A DNA stretch of 64,000 nucleotides from Ruegeria sp. Ofav3-42 (GCF_022347725.1 NZ_JAKRGB010000004.1:1-64000), one strand, 5' to 3'. Positions 26,606 through 37,800 are shown, counted from the first letter of the stretch. The notes: generated from the letters alone by a model not told the origin. A program made the numbers and translations.

Positions 26606-26620
26606 GAACAAAGTGAGAAC
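26606..26620. promoter_or_regulatory. LexA box GAAC-N7-GAAC
   Basis: GAAC (26606-26609), seven bases, GAAC (26617-26620). This is the complement of GTTC-N7-GTTC, the direct-repeat operator of alphaproteobacterial LexA. It ends 16 bases before the ATG of the ImuA-like gene, where a repressor would block transcription start or initiation. The gene downstream belongs to a classically SOS-controlled family, which strengthens the call. Confidence 0.75.
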
Positions 26621-26636
26621 ATGATAGTCTCACGGC

Positions 26637-27257
26637 ATGTCTACAAACCTTCTTGGCCGCAAACCCGCGCGTGAGGCGCCGGGGATAAACCTCCATCCGC
26701 AGATCAGCCTGCAACTGGCCCGCGTACACGAGGCCTGCGGCCCTGCCCGGCGCAGCTTTGCCATGTGGTTGGCCGGTCAGGCACAGGGGCCGGTGCTGTG
26801 GATTTCGCCCGCGTGGGAACCCGGGCAACTGAATCCTGACGGTATGATGGCTTTTGCCGACCCGGCCCGGTTCCTGTTTGTCCGCCCGACCCGATCCGAA
26901 GACCTGCTGTGGTGCATCGAAGAGGCGCTGCGCAGCGGGGCCATCCCGCTGGTCATCGGTGATCTGCCCGGCGCACCGGGCCTGACGCCGGTACGGCGGA
27001 TGCATCTGGCCGCCGAACAGGGCGGCGCGATGGGGCGGGCTCCGCTGGGGTTGCTGCTGACGCCCGGTGACGGCGGCGCGCAGGGGGTCGAGACGCGCTG
27101 GCACATGGCCGCAACCCACAAGGCCGAGGCCCGACGCTGGACCCTGACCCGCCGCCGCGCCCGCGCCCTGCCCCCGGTCAGCTGGCACGCCACCCAGACC
27201 AGACCGCGCGCCGGCCTGCACCTGCAGCAGATCGCCACAGAAGACACACCCGTGTGA
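26637..27257 (+). CDS. imuA: ImuA-like SOS mutagenesis protein
   Basis: 206 residues. The run RFLFVRPTRSEDLLWCIEEA, then SGAIPLVIGDLPG and RRMHLAAEQGG, matches ImuA proteins, RecA-fold relatives lacking a complete ATPase site that support translesion synthesis with ImuB and DnaE2. The C-terminus (TRWHMAA, then basic Arg-rich helices) also fits. The LexA box just upstream supports SOS control. Unusually, neither imuB nor dnaE2 follows; the next gene is an MFS transporter. Either the partners lie elsewhere or this copy works alone. The family call is from pattern memory plus promoter logic. Confidence 0.72.
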   Translation: MSTNLLGRKPAREAPGINLHPQISLQLARVHEACGPARRSFAMWLAGQAQGPVLWISPAWEPGQLNPDGMMAFADPARFLFVRPTRSEDLLWCIEEALRSGAIPLVIGDLPGAPGLTPVRRMHLAAEQGGAMGRAPLGLLLTPGDGGAQGVETRWHMAATHKAEARRWTLTRRRARALPPVSWHATQTRPRAGLHLQQIATEDTPV

Positions 27258-27319
27258 TCATGCGCCCCTCACGGGAGTTGTGACTGGCCAAAACATGGGG
27301 CGAGCCCTAGCGTTTCGGC

Positions 27320-28534
27320 ATGAGCCATGCGATCCACGATAGTTCGTATTCCTGGCTGCGCCTTGCGATCACCCTGATCATCGCAACCGTGGCGAATGTA
27401 GGAATGTGGGCCGTCATCGTCGTGATGCCTGCCGTCGAAACACAATTCGGCGCCGGACGAGCAGAAGCGGCGATGCCCTACACACTGGCCATGATCGGCT
27501 TTGCGCTGGGCAATCTGTGGATGGGGCAATTGGTGGACCGGCTGGGTGTAACCAAAGCCCTGATCGGGGCCGCAATCCTAAGCGCCGTCAGCTATCTGCT
27601 GGCAACGCTGTCTCCCAGCATTGTTCTTTTATCTGTCGCACATCTTCTTTTGGGGCTCGGAGCATCTATCGGTTTTGGACCGCTAATCGCAGATATCTCG
27701 CACTGGTTCATGAAACGACGTGGGATCGCCGTGGGCCTCGTGGCCAGCGGCAACTACCTGTCCGGGGCGATCTGGCCCACCTTACTGTCCGGCATATTGG
27801 CGCGAGAAGGCTGGCAGCAGGTTTACCTGACACTGGCGGTCATCACGTTGGTTGTCGTCATCCCACTATCGTTGCTACTTCGTCGACAAGTCCCGGACGA
27901 GGCGCACAGCACCGCCGCATCTGCAGCGCAAATCAAAGCACGCAGCGTCGGAATTTCTCCCCGGACGCTGCGATATGTTCTGGGGCTGGCCGGGATCTCG
28001 TGCTGTGTCGCAATGTCGATGCCTCAAGTGCATATCGTATCCTATTGCGTCGGGCTGGGTTACGGACCCACAGTCGGCGCAGAGATGCTGTCTCTGATGC
28101 TGTTCGGAGGGGTCATCAGCCGAGTCATCTCGGGCCTTGTCGCCGATCAACTGGGCGGCGTTCGAACAGTCCTTATTGGCTCGGTCCTGCAATGTCTCGC
28201 ATTGCTACTATTCCTCCCTTACGACGGAATGGTCTCGCTCTATGTGATCAGTTTGCTCTTTGGCCTTTCGCAGGGCGGCATTGTCCCCGGCTATGCGTTG
28301 GTGGTGCGTGAATACATGCCCCCTCAGGAAGCGGGTGCACGTGTGGGGTTTGTCATGATGATGACCATCATGGGCATGGCACTGGGGGGATGGATGTCCG
28401 GCTGGATCTACGACGTCACCGGCAATTACCAACTGGCCTTTATCAACGGTATCCTCTGGAACGGTCTGAACATCGGCATTCTGCTATTCCTGCTCAGCCG
28501 TTCCCGGCCGCGCAGGCAAGAGGTTCCGGCATGA
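27320..28534 (+). CDS. MFS transporter, OFA/monocarboxylate-type
   Basis: 404 residues with twelve hydrophobic helices. Helix 2-3 loop MGQLVDRLGVTKAL, helix 4 LLLGLGASIGFGPLIADISHWFMKRRGIAVG and the mid-protein basic loop are those of OFA/MCT-type MFS carriers of organic acids. The substrate cannot be read from sequence. Its stop overlaps the YceI start (ATGA), so the two are one operon. Confidence 0.85.
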   Translation: MSHAIHDSSYSWLRLAITLIIATVANVGMWAVIVVMPAVETQFGAGRAEAAMPYTLAMIGFALGNLWMGQLVDRLGVTKALIGAAILSAVSYLLATLSPSIVLLSVAHLLLGLGASIGFGPLIADISHWFMKRRGIAVGLVASGNYLSGAIWPTLLSGILAREGWQQVYLTLAVITLVVVIPLSLLLRRQVPDEAHSTAASAAQIKARSVGISPRTLRYVLGLAGISCCVAMSMPQVHIVSYCVGLGYGPTVGAEMLSLMLFGGVISRVISGLVADQLGGVRTVLIGSVLQCLALLLFLPYDGMVSLYVISLLFGLSQGGIVPGYALVVREYMPPQEAGARVGFVMMMTIMGMALGGWMSGWIYDVTGNYQLAFINGILWNGLNIGILLFLLSRSRPRRQEVPA

Positions 28535-29127
28535 GCGCGCTGACAAGACGATCCATGCTGGCGGGTCTGGTGGCGTTGCCGCTGGCACGGCAGGCACAAG
28601 CCGCACTGGTCCCTTACATGTTGTCTCCGGTCGGGACATCCGTCGGCTTTTCCTTCATGCTCTCTGGGGTCGCCCAGTCAGGTACGATGCCAATCCAATC
28701 GGCAAACGTCCAGATCGACACTGATCAGTTGCAAAACAGCCGTGTTACCGTGGTGTTAAATGTGGCCGCTGCACGCACCAGGCTGCCCTTTGCCCGCGGC
28801 CCGATGCTGAGTCAAAGCGTTCTGAACGCACAGGACTTTCCCACCATCACATTCAAATCCACCCGAATACAGCTTGGCCCGACCGGTCGTATCTCTGAGG
28901 GTGCGACCATAACCGGAGATCTGACCGTTCGCGGTGTGACGCGTCCGGTGACGCTTCGGGCCAATCTCTACCGCAGGCCAGGAACTGCAGCGGATGATCT
29001 GAGCGCATTGTCCATTCTGCTATCCGGTGCTTTGAATCGCCATGCGTATGGTGCATCCGGATACCCGGATTTGGTCGCGGACACCGTCACGCTCAACATC
29101 CGAGCCGAACTGATCCGGAAGACCTGA
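28531..29127 (+). CDS. YceI-family periplasmic lipid-binding-type protein
   Basis: 198 residues from MSALTRRSMLAGL, whose start overlaps the MFS stop by four bases. The N-terminus is a signal peptide with RR followed by SMLAGLVALPLA, cut near QAQA-ALVP; the RR pair allows Tat or Sec export. The mature part shows the YceI lipocalin-like barrel: VQIDTDQL, LNAQDFPTITFKST, ITGDLTVRGVTRPVTL. YceI proteins bind long isoprenoid or amide lipids in the periplasm, with roles in stress or quinone transport proposed. The function here is unknown. Confidence 0.9.
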   Translation: MSALTRRSMLAGLVALPLARQAQAALVPYMLSPVGTSVGFSFMLSGVAQSGTMPIQSANVQIDTDQLQNSRVTVVLNVAAARTRLPFARGPMLSQSVLNAQDFPTITFKSTRIQLGPTGRISEGATITGDLTVRGVTRPVTLRANLYRRPGTAADDLSALSILLSGALNRHAYGASGYPDLVADTVTLNIRAELIRKT

Positions 29128-29207
29128 CACACGAAAGGCAAAAAACGACGCGCAAAAGTCGAATTAGAACGCGCACCGCTGGTTAATGCGGTAATGCTGG
29201 CCCTACT

Positions 29208-30431
29208 ATGCGCACGATCATTTCTTTTGCCGCCCTTTTTCTTTCGGTCATTCTTCTGCAGCTCTCGACGGGCGGCGTTGGTCCTCTGGATGCGATCTCG
29301 GGCATCACGCTTGAATTCACAACCGAGCAGATCGGTCTGTTGGGATCGGCGCATTTTCTTGGGTTCTTTATCGGGTGCTGGTGGGCCCCGCGGCTTATGG
29401 GCAATGTCGGCCACTCTCGCGCCTTTGCGGTCTGCACAGCCTTGGGTGCGATGGGTCTGATCGGTCACACACTGACCGACAACCCGTATATCTGGGCCGC
29501 GCTCAGGATCGCATCCGGCACCTGCGTCGCAGGCAGTTATACGGTGATCGAGGCATGGCTGAACGCCAAGGTCACAAATGAGACACGTGGGCGCGCCATG
29601 GGCACCTACCGCATTGTCGATATGGGGGCGTCCCTTGGTGCGCAGCTGATCATCGCCGTTCTGCCACCCGCATCTTATGTCTCTTACAACCTGTTGGCGA
29701 TTCTTTGCTGCGCCGCCCTTTTGCCCCTTACGATGACGCGAGCCAGCCAGCCCAAAACGCCGGATGCTCCGCGCCTGCGACCGAAACTGGCCTGGCGCAG
29801 TTCGCCATTGGCGGTTGCTGGTGTGATCGTGGCGGCGTTGAGCTCGGCTTCGTTCCGGATGGTGGGTCCCGTCTACGGGCAAGAGGTTGGGCTGGGCGTG
29901 GATCAAATCGCCTTCTTCCTGGCGTCTTTTGTTCTGGGCGGGGCGCTGGCCCAATATCCGATGGGCTGGCTTGCGGACAAATACGACCGTCGCTGGGTGC
30001 TGATCTGGCTTTCCGTTGCCGCGGTCCTGAGTTGCGGGATAACAATGGCCGCAAGCGGGACTGGCACGATAGGCGTCATGACGGCCGCCGTTCTGTTCGG
30101 CTTCACAACGTTCCCGATCTTCTCGGTGTCATCGGCGCACGCAAATGACTTTGCCACAACGGAACAACGGGTTGAGCTATCGGCCGCGCTGATGTTCTGG
30201 TACGCGCTGGGTGCGATTGCCTCGCCCTATATCTCTTCGACATTGATCCAGCAATTCGGCCCAGGTGCCTTGTTCGCTTTCGTAGCGCTTGGACATGTTT
30301 TCCTGATCATCTTCGGCCTTGCGCGGATGCGCTCGCGCCCAACACCGGAAGAGAGAACCAACTATGTCTACGCGCCGCGCACGTCGTTTACGATTGGTCG
30401 CTTACTGAAGCGGTCACGCGAAGGCCGGTAG
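29208..30431 (+). CDS. MFS transporter (YcaD-like)
   Basis: 407 residues with about twelve hydrophobic helices. LGSAHFLGFFIGCWWAPRL, RIASGTCVAGSYTVIEAWLN and TRGRAMGTYRIVDMGASLGA resemble the YcaD-type MFS group, in which the EAWLN motif in helix 4-5 is characteristic. The substrate is unknown. It starts 80 bases after the YceI gene on the same strand, so co-transcription is possible. The tail is basic and cytoplasmic. Confidence 0.82.
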   Translation: MRTIISFAALFLSVILLQLSTGGVGPLDAISGITLEFTTEQIGLLGSAHFLGFFIGCWWAPRLMGNVGHSRAFAVCTALGAMGLIGHTLTDNPYIWAALRIASGTCVAGSYTVIEAWLNAKVTNETRGRAMGTYRIVDMGASLGAQLIIAVLPPASYVSYNLLAILCCAALLPLTMTRASQPKTPDAPRLRPKLAWRSSPLAVAGVIVAALSSASFRMVGPVYGQEVGLGVDQIAFFLASFVLGGALAQYPMGWLADKYDRRWVLIWLSVAAVLSCGITMAASGTGTIGVMTAAVLFGFTTFPIFSVSSAHANDFATTEQRVELSAALMFWYALGAIASPYISSTLIQQFGPGALFAFVALGHVFLIIFGLARMRSRPTPEERTNYVYAPRTSFTIGRLLKRSREGR

Positions 30432-30565
30432 CACAAGAGGCGGGATTTTTCCGGCTCAGCTATGTTATTGATTGGTCGCAGCTTCTTCGGGGACAAGCCC
30501 GAACTTATCGACTTGTCCGATGGTCGGCCGCTCAGGCGATTGCCCGAGGGATGGAGCCCGGAATG

Positions 30566-31504
30566 CTACTCCGACGGCGGCGGGGATGGGATCATTTCAT
30601 CCAGAAGAGAGCCTGCTTCATATCCCAGCAGGTCAACTTCCATACGCCCCGGATCCCCGAACGCCCAGGCGCCGACAAGACGTTGCATTCGCTCGTAACC
30701 GACGAAATCGGCCATCGCTTTGTTGCCATGCGCGTTTTCGGCAAACATGACCTGGCCCGCCGCGACTTTCTTCGGCATTACCCGCTCCAGATACAGCTCA
30801 ACAACGTTTATCCCCGTCACATTCGACCCGCCGTGATGAACAACATACATGTCGTCCCAGACTTCTTTGCTGACCGCAGCGCGCGCGTCCGACACGGCCT
30901 TGTGTAACGTGGCCAGCTCGGCCCGCGCCGCTTCACGCATGTTGGCCGCCCAGATCGGGCGCATGCCGTTGATCGCATCTGTCACGTCCTGTCGCGTGAG
31001 TGTCCCGCGTTTGACCGCCCCGCTCACAAAGCTACGAGCGCCCTCAAGCATTTGTCGTTGCCGGGCGATCTCTTCTTGCGGCAGGTCGATGCCATCTATC
31101 GCGGGCAGGAGGGTGTCGATTTCCTGTGCGATGGTTGCAAAATCCCGCTTCCAGCGCGGATTCTCGCTGTCTTCGTTCGGCCACGGGGTGACTGCTCCGA
31201 TAATCCCCAGCAGAACGTGGGAAGTTGACTTGAAAATAAGATAGTTCGGTGCGCCCCTTGGGAACGAAACCTCGCCATTGTCGGACATGATGGTAACGTC
31301 CCGCGCGATCACCATTACAGGTCGGGTTTCTGCCGTCAGCGCATCCTGACCCCGGCGAAAAATCGACAGCATAGCTTTGTCGAAGGCCCCGACAGCGTCC
31401 ATGGCCTTACTTTGATCGGCCCAAACGCCAGGTGGTACCGCAAAAACGCTCAAACAGAGAATAACGGACAGATGTTTCAGGCGATCAACCGAAAATAGTT
31501 TCAT
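30566..31504 (-). CDS. Exported protein of unknown function (312 aa)
   Basis: 312 residues from MKLFSVDRLKHL, with a GGGGGG run about six bases upstream; a GTG four codons earlier overlaps that run and is rejected. A Sec signal runs to about residue 29 (SVFAVPPGVWADQ). The mature protein is soluble, with a mixed helical middle and histidines in VVHHGGSNV. No family or catalytic motif was recognised. It is convergent with the MFS gene and divergent from metG, so it is monocistronic. Confidence 0.7.
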   Translation of the reverse strand: MKLFSVDRLKHLSVILCLSVFAVPPGVWADQSKAMDAVGAFDKAMLSIFRRGQDALTAETRPVMVIARDVTIMSDNGEVSFPRGAPNYLIFKSTSHVLLGIIGAVTPWPNEDSENPRWKRDFATIAQEIDTLLPAIDGIDLPQEEIARQRQMLEGARSFVSGAVKRGTLTRQDVTDAINGMRPIWAANMREAARAELATLHKAVSDARAAVSKEVWDDMYVVHHGGSNVTGINVVELYLERVMPKKVAAGQVMFAENAHGNKAMADFVGYERMQRLVGAWAFGDPGRMEVDLLGYEAGSLLDEMIPSPPPSE

Positions 31505-31678
31505 ATTGCCCCCCACGTGACTGATGCGCCTAATAATACACGTTTACGGGAAACTACGCGAAGGCCCGTGTCAGACCCGCTCTTACCTGCCTTTCAGGCG
31601 CTTATCCGTGAATGCGGGGTTTTGCTGGCCCGTTACATAATGTAGACGGGCGCGCAGACAGTTACGTGGATACGGTAC

Positions 31679-33397
31679 ATGGCTCGGATTCTCATCACCT
31701 CGGCGATCCCCTACATCAACGGGATCAAGCACCTCGGAAACCTGATCGGCTCGCAATTGCCGGCAGATCTGTACGCGCGCTACCAGCGCGGCCGGGGGAA
31801 CGAGGTCATGTTCCTGTGTGCCACCGATGAACACGGCACCCCGGCTGAATTAGCGGCGGCAAAAGCAGGCAAACCAGTCGCCGAGTATTGCGCCGAGATG
31901 CATGGAGTGCAGTCCGACATCGCCAACCGCTTTGGGCTGAGCTTTGACCACTTTGGTCGCTCGTCCAGCGAACAGAACAAGCGTCTGACGCAACATTTTG
32001 CCGGTAAGCTGGACGACGCGGGCCTGATCCGCGAAGTCAGCGAGAAACAGGTCTATTCCAACGCCGATGGCCGCTTTCTGCCCGACCGCTATATCGAGGG
32101 CACCTGCCCCAATTGCGGTTATGAGCGCGCGCGTGGTGACCAGTGTGAGAACTGCACCAAGCAGCTGGACCCGACCGACCTGATCGAGCCACGCTCGGCC
32201 ATTTCCGGCTCGACCGATTTGGAAGTGCGTGAGACCAAGCACCTGTATCTGCGCCAATCGGCAATGAAGGATCAGTTGGATGCGTGGATCGACAGCAAAC
32301 ACGACTGGCCGATCCTGACCACTTCGATTGCCAAGAAATGGCTGCATGACGGTGACGGCCTGCAAGACCGTGGCATTACCCGAGACCTGGATTGGGGTGT
32401 GCCGGTCAAGAAAGGCGATCGGGACTGGCCGGGCATGGAAGGCAAAGTCTTCTACGTCTGGTTCGACGCGCCCATCGAGTACATTGCCTGCGCCAAGGAA
32501 TGGGCCGACGCCAACGGCAAGACCGACGCCGATTGGGAACGCTGGTGGCGCACCGACAAAGGTGCCGAAGACGTGCGCTATGTCCAGTTCATGGGCAAGG
32601 ATAACGTGCCTTTCCACACTCTGTCTTTCCCGGCGACTATTCTGGGATCGGGCGAACCGTGGAAGATGGTCGACCACCTGAAATCGTTCAATTACCTGAA
32701 CTATGACGGCGGCCAGTTCTCGACCAGCCAGGGCCGTGGCGTATTCATGGATCAGGCGCTTGAAATCCTGCCCGCCGATTATTGGCGCTGGTGGCTCCTG
32801 AGCCATGCGCCCGAAAGCAGTGACAGTGAATTCACTTGGGAAAACTTCCAGCAATCCGTGAACAAGGACCTTGCGGATGTTCTTGGGAACTTTGTCAGCC
32901 GGATCACCAAGTTTTGCCGTTCGAAATTCGGTGAGGCTGTGCCCGAGGGTGGTGCCTATGGCGAACGCGAACAGGCGCTGATTGATGAGCTCACCAAACG
33001 AATCCGGGCCTATGAAGGGCATATGGAGGCGATGGAGGTTCGCAAATCCGCGCAGGAGCTGCGCGCGATCTGGGTTGCGGGCAACGAATATCTGCAGGCG
33101 GCAGCCCCCTGGTCGACTTTTAAGGAAGATCCGGAACAGGCAGCGGCACAAGTTCGTCTGGGCCTCAACCTGATCCGTCTCTATGCAGTGCTCAGCGCTC
33201 CGTTCATTCCGGAAACGTCGGCTAAAATGCTCAGCGCGATGAACACGCTTGATACCCGCTGGCCCGAAGACGTGGCGGCCGCGTTGAATGCCCTGCCCGC
33301 CGGGCATGATTTCGCGGTTCCGGACGTGCTGTTCGCCAAAATCACGGATGATCAACGTGAAGACTGGCAGTCCCGGTTCGCAGGCACGCGGGACTAA
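31679..33397 (+). CDS. metG: Methionyl-tRNA synthetase
   Basis: 572 residues. It charges tRNA-Met with methionine in the cytoplasm. The class I HIGH motif is HLGN (18-21), and the KMSKS loop appears as QFSTSQGRG, so the usual lysines are replaced, as in many MetRS1-type enzymes. A knuckle [17 protein letters not shown] (about 145-161) can hold zinc. It has the anticodon-binding helical domain but lacks the C-terminal Arc1p-like tRNA-binding domain, which is normal for this length class. A G-rich hairpin terminator follows. Confidence 0.96.
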   Translation: MARILITSAIPYINGIKHLGNLIGSQLPADLYARYQRGRGNEVMFLCATDEHGTPAELAAAKAGKPVAEYCAEMHGVQSDIANRFGLSFDHFGRSSSEQNKRLTQHFAGKLDDAGLIREVSEKQVYSNADGRFLPDRYIEGTCPNCGYERARGDQCENCTKQLDPTDLIEPRSAISGSTDLEVRETKHLYLRQSAMKDQLDAWIDSKHDWPILTTSIAKKWLHDGDGLQDRGITRDLDWGVPVKKGDRDWPGMEGKVFYVWFDAPIEYIACAKEWADANGKTDADWERWWRTDKGAEDVRYVQFMGKDNVPFHTLSFPATILGSGEPWKMVDHLKSFNYLNYDGGQFSTSQGRGVFMDQALEILPADYWRWWLLSHAPESSDSEFTWENFQQSVNKDLADVLGNFVSRITKFCRSKFGEAVPEGGAYGEREQALIDELTKRIRAYEGHMEAMEVRKSAQELRAIWVAGNEYLQAAAPWSTFKEDPEQAAAQVRLGLNLIRLYAVLSAPFIPETSAKMLSAMNTLDTRWPEDVAAALNALPAGHDFAVPDVLFAKITDDQREDWQSRFAGTRD

Positions 33398-33420
33398 GAA
33401 AATCATTCAGACAACCTAAG

Positions 33421-33441
33421 GGGGGGGCAATTTGCTCCCCT
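33421..33441 (+). terminator. Terminator after metG
   Basis: GGGGGGC pairs with GCTCCCC (one G-T wobble) around loop AATTT, followed by TTTTT, about 25 bases after the metG stop. The remaining 240 bases up to the RND adaptor gene hold no other recognised feature and should contain the pump promoter. Confidence 0.8.
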
Positions 33442-33682
33442 TTTTCTTTGGCTATCCACTTTGCCCTCTAATTGCTACGGCGCCAATCCGCCTACCAATT
33501 GTCAAAAGCTGCCGGTAAACCTGCGACCTGTCGTGATAATTTCTGGAACCGACATCCAGTAACGGGCGTCAACAAGGTTGAGAAATACATTCAAACCCGC
33601 CATCCTGACGAAAAGTTCTGGCGACTCGGCCCGTTAGTGACGGTTCGGGTCGTGTATAGTTTTCTTCAACGAGGCAATTGCC

Positions 33683-34861
33683 ATGTCCCTTGTACCGACG
33701 TTTTCGAAATCCCCTCACAGCAGCCGTGCCGGCAAATTCCTCTGGCCCTCCGCCGCTGTGATCTGTCTGGGACTGGCACACGCCGCCGTCGCACAGGACC
33801 AAAGCGAAGCCCCGCCACCGAAAGTCTCGATTGCGGCTGCATACACCGAAGAGATCACGGATGAGGCAGTGTTCATCGGGCGCGCCGAGGCGATCGACAA
33901 GGTCGACATCGTTGCCCGGGTAAACGGGTTTCTTGAAACTCAGGATGTTGATGACGGTGCTCTGGTCCAAAAAGACGACCTGCTGTTCACCATCGAACCC
34001 GACCTTTATGAGGCGACTTTAGAGGCTCGCAAAGCAGATCTGGAACGCGCCGAGGCCAATCTGGAACTGGCCAAGATTGATTTAGCCCGGAAGGAAGAGC
34101 TGTATCAACGCGATGCGACTCCGGAAGCCGAACGTGACACCGCCCGCGCCAACGAACTGGTCGCGGAAGCCGAGGTAAAAGCTGCTAATGCCGCCATTCA
34201 GCAAGCCGAACTAGACCTGAGCTATACGGAAATTCACGCGCCGTTTGCCGGCCGGATCGGTCGCGTGAATACAAGTGTCGGCGACGTGGTCGGGCCAACA
34301 AACCCGCCGCTCGTGAACCTTGTCAGCGAAGCGCCCATCTTCGTGAATTTCTCGTTGAACGAAAAACAGTTCACTTCGGTTCTTGAACAATATGGTGAAA
34401 GCGCAGCGTCCTTGGCCGAAAGCGACCAAAGTCCGAACGTGCACCTGACCCTGCCCAATGGAACAGCGCTGGACGAAACCGGTGAGATCGTTTTTGTAGA
34501 TAACCGCATCGATCCGCTGACAGGTGCGATTACACTTCGGGCGCAATTCCCCAATGCCGCCCGCCTGATCGTAGACGGTCAGTTCCTGAGCGTTCAGATC
34601 GAGGCGCTGGAGCCGACGCTTCAGGTGTTGGTCCCCCAGGCCGCTTTGCAGCGCGATCAGCGCGGCGAATTTGTTCTGGTGGTCAATGACAAGCAACTGG
34701 TCGAACAGCGTTACATCACCACGGGCGATACCGTCGGAACTGCGATCATCGTGCTGGATGGTTTGCGCGAAGGCGAAAGCGTGATCGTCGAGGGCCTGCA
34801 AAGGGTTCGCCCGGGTGTGGCGGTGGATGCCGTCGTCGCTTCTGAACAGCCGGGAGAATAA
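33683..34861 (+). CDS. RND efflux periplasmic adaptor (MexE/AcrA-type)
   Basis: 392 residues. Signal peptide to about residue 38 (GLAHAAVAQDQ). Then come a lipoyl half (AEAIDKVDIVARVNGFLE), a long coiled-coil hairpin (about 105-180, rich in Glu/Ala/Leu with LERAEANLELAKIDLARKEE), the second lipoyl half (YTEIHAPFAGRIGRV) and a beta-barrel with a membrane-proximal domain. Membrane fusion proteins bridge the RND pump and an outer-membrane channel. No lipobox Cys was seen. It precedes the pump by three bases, and no outer-membrane factor gene follows directly. Confidence 0.92.
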   Translation: MSLVPTFSKSPHSSRAGKFLWPSAAVICLGLAHAAVAQDQSEAPPPKVSIAAAYTEEITDEAVFIGRAEAIDKVDIVARVNGFLETQDVDDGALVQKDDLLFTIEPDLYEATLEARKADLERAEANLELAKIDLARKEELYQRDATPEAERDTARANELVAEAEVKAANAAIQQAELDLSYTEIHAPFAGRIGRVNTSVGDVVGPTNPPLVNLVSEAPIFVNFSLNEKQFTSVLEQYGESAASLAESDQSPNVHLTLPNGTALDETGEIVFVDNRIDPLTGAITLRAQFPNAARLIVDGQFLSVQIEALEPTLQVLVPQAALQRDQRGEFVLVVNDKQLVEQRYITTGDTVGTAIIVLDGLREGESVIVEGLQRVRPGVAVDAVVASEQPGE

Positions 34862-34864
34862 CGG

Positions 34865-37800
34865 ATGTTCTCAGCCCTGTTCATCAGCCGGCCTAAGCTG
34901 GCGCTTGTTATTTCGCTTGTCCTGACCATCATGGGCGGCATCGGCTATCTGGTTTTGCCGGTCGCCCAGTTCCCGGACATCACACCACCAGTGGTCAGTG
35001 TGACGACCACCTACACCGGCGCCAACGCCGAAACCGTGGAAAACACCGTTGCCGCCCCGATTGAGGCGCAGGTGAACGGTGTGGACGACATGATCTATAT
35101 GACGTCCACCTCATCCGACAACGGCTCGTATTCGCTGAACATTACGTTTGAAGTGGGTACTGACCCCGATATCGCGTCCGTAAACGTGCAGAACCGCGTG
35201 GCACAAGCGATGTCCTCGCTACCGGCAGAGGTAACATCGTCAGGGGTGGTAACACAAAAGGCGTCGACCAACATGTTGTTGCTGGTGACGCTGACATCGC
35301 CGAACGGCACATATGATAGCGTTTTCCTGTCCAACTATGCCTCAATCAACCTGAAAGACGCTCTGGCGCGGGTTCAGGGCGTTGGTAAAGCGGACGTTCT
35401 GACCAATCTGGAATACGCCATGCGGATCTGGATGGACCCCGATCAGATGGCAGCTCTGTCCATCACACCGGGCGACGTGATCAACGCCATTCGCGAACAG
35501 AACGTCGAAGTTTCGGCCGGTTCCATCGGTGCGCCTCCGGTGCCAGAAGGACAGACTTTTCAGTACACGATCAAAACCAAAGGCCGCCTGACCTCGGCTG
35601 CCGAATTTGGTGACATTGTCATCCGAACCGGTGATGCAGGGTCTATTGTGCGGGTCAAGGATATCGCCAGGGTCGAGCTGGGTGCGGAATACTATGCAGC
35701 CTCTGGTTTTTTTGACAGTGTTCCGGCCACCGTAATCGGCATTTATCAGGCACCCGGTGCGAACGCGTTGGCGGTCTCTGAACGCGTCGAGGCTGAACTG
35801 GAACGGTTGTCGCGCACCTTTCCCACGGATGTCGAATACGACGTTCCCTTCAACACCACTGACTTTGTAGAACAGTCACTGAATGACGTGGTCACGACCC
35901 TGATCCTGACTTTCACGCTGGTGATCACGGTTGTGTTTGTTTTCCTTGGCAGCTGGCGGGCAACCATCATTCCCGCGGTTGCGATCCCGGTCTCTCTGAT
36001 CGGTACGTTTGCGTTCCTGCTCTTGTTCGGCATGTCGCTGAACACGATTTCGCTGTTCGCGCTGGTGCTGGCCATCGGGATCGTGGTGGATGACGCCATC
36101 GTTGTGGTCGAAAACGTCGAGCGGATCATCGCGGACGAAGGTCTTCCCCCGGCTGAGGCGACACGCAAAGCTATGGGGCAGATCACTGGCCCGGTGATTG
36201 CAACCACGCTGGTTCTGTTGGCGGTGTTTGTACCGGTGACCTTCATGCCCGGCATCTCGGGGCGGCTCTATTCGCAATTCGCTGTGACGATCTCGACCGC
36301 GGTTGTGATCTCATCGATCAATGCTTTGACTCTATCGCCTGCATTGTGCGGGCTGGTGCTGAAACCGCGGTCTGGCCCGCCCAAAGGGCTGTTGGCGGTG
36401 TTCGAGAACTTTATCGGCACCATTCGGACCGGCTATGTCGCAATCGTTCGCAAGCTGCTTATTCTGCCGGTTGTCGGGCTGGGTGTCATTGTTGTGCTGG
36501 CCATGGGCACGGGCACGATCATGTCCAATACGTCCAGCGGCTTCCTTCCGCTTGAGGATAACGGCTATCTGTTTGTTGATATTCAGCTTCCCGACGCCGC
36601 GACTCTGGAACGCACCGAGGTCGTGTCCGGTCGGGTCGATGACCAGATCCAGCAGATCCCGGGCGTGTCCAGTACCGTTCTGATCAACGGTTTCTCGATC
36701 CTCAACGGCACGACCACAAACGGCGCTGCGATCTTCGTGAACCTCGAAAACTGGGACGACCGTCAAGAAGACGACCTGAGTGCGGACGCCATTCTGCAAA
36801 AGGTTCTGGCCATCGCATATGGTGAGTCCGCGGCTTCGATCGTGGCATTCAACCCACCGCCGATTCAGGGTCTCGGAAACTCGGCGGGTGTTGAGATGGA
36901 GGTTCAGCAAACGGGGGGCGGCACGCCTCAGGACTTGGCCTCGGCGGTCGGATCGTTTGTATACGCGGCCAACCAACGTCCAGAAATCGGACAGGCCTAT
37001 ACCACCTTCCGCGCAAACGTGCCGCAGCTGTTCGTCGATCTGGACCGCGAGAAAGCCAAGACGCTGGAGGTTTCAGTTGCCGAGGTTTTCCAGACGATGC
37101 AGGCGCAATTGGGGTCGTATTACGTGAACGACTTCAACCTGTTCGGACGGGTGTATCGGGTGATGATCCAGGCCGACGGGTCGTATCGGGACAATGTTGA
37201 CGATATCTCGAACCTCTACGTGCGGTCGACCAAAGGTGAGATGGTGCCCCTGGGTACACTCATTGACGTCGAAAACGTTCTGGGTCCGGTTTTGCTGAAG
37301 CGTCACAACCTGTTCAGGTCCGCGACTGTGACGGCCGTTCCTGCCGAGGGGCTTTCGACCGGCGATGCGATCACAGTGATGACCGAGGAATCGACCACCG
37401 CCCTGCCCCCCGGATACGCCTTTGAATGGACCGGGACGGCGCAACAGCAGCTGGCTTCCGGTGGTCTGGTCATCGTCATCCTCGGGCTGGCGATCCTTTT
37501 TGGATACCTGTTCCTTGTGGGGCAATACGAAAGCTGGACGATGCCGGTATCGATCCTGCTGTCGGTGATCGTTGCGCTGTTCGGTGCGGTGGCCGCTGTG
37601 GCCATCGTTGGCAGCGACATCAACCTGTACACGCAGATCGGGATGATCATGCTTGTAGGTCTTGCCTCGAAAAACGGCATTCTCATTGTCGAATTTGCGA
37701 TGGAGCAGCGGGCCAAAGGCCTTTCGATCAGGGACGCCGCCGCCGAAGCTGCGTATCAACGTTTCCGCGCGGTGATGATGACGGCCTTGTCCTTCCTGCT

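Noticed and set aside
30432..30565. Possible gene remnant between MFS and exported protein genes
   Set aside because: A short stretch looked protein-like (ELIDLSDGRPLRRLPEGW), but the frame overlaps the convergent gene and has no start context.
31505..31678. Riboswitch upstream of metG
   Set aside because: No SAM or T-box-like conserved elements or terminator/antiterminator pairs were seen.
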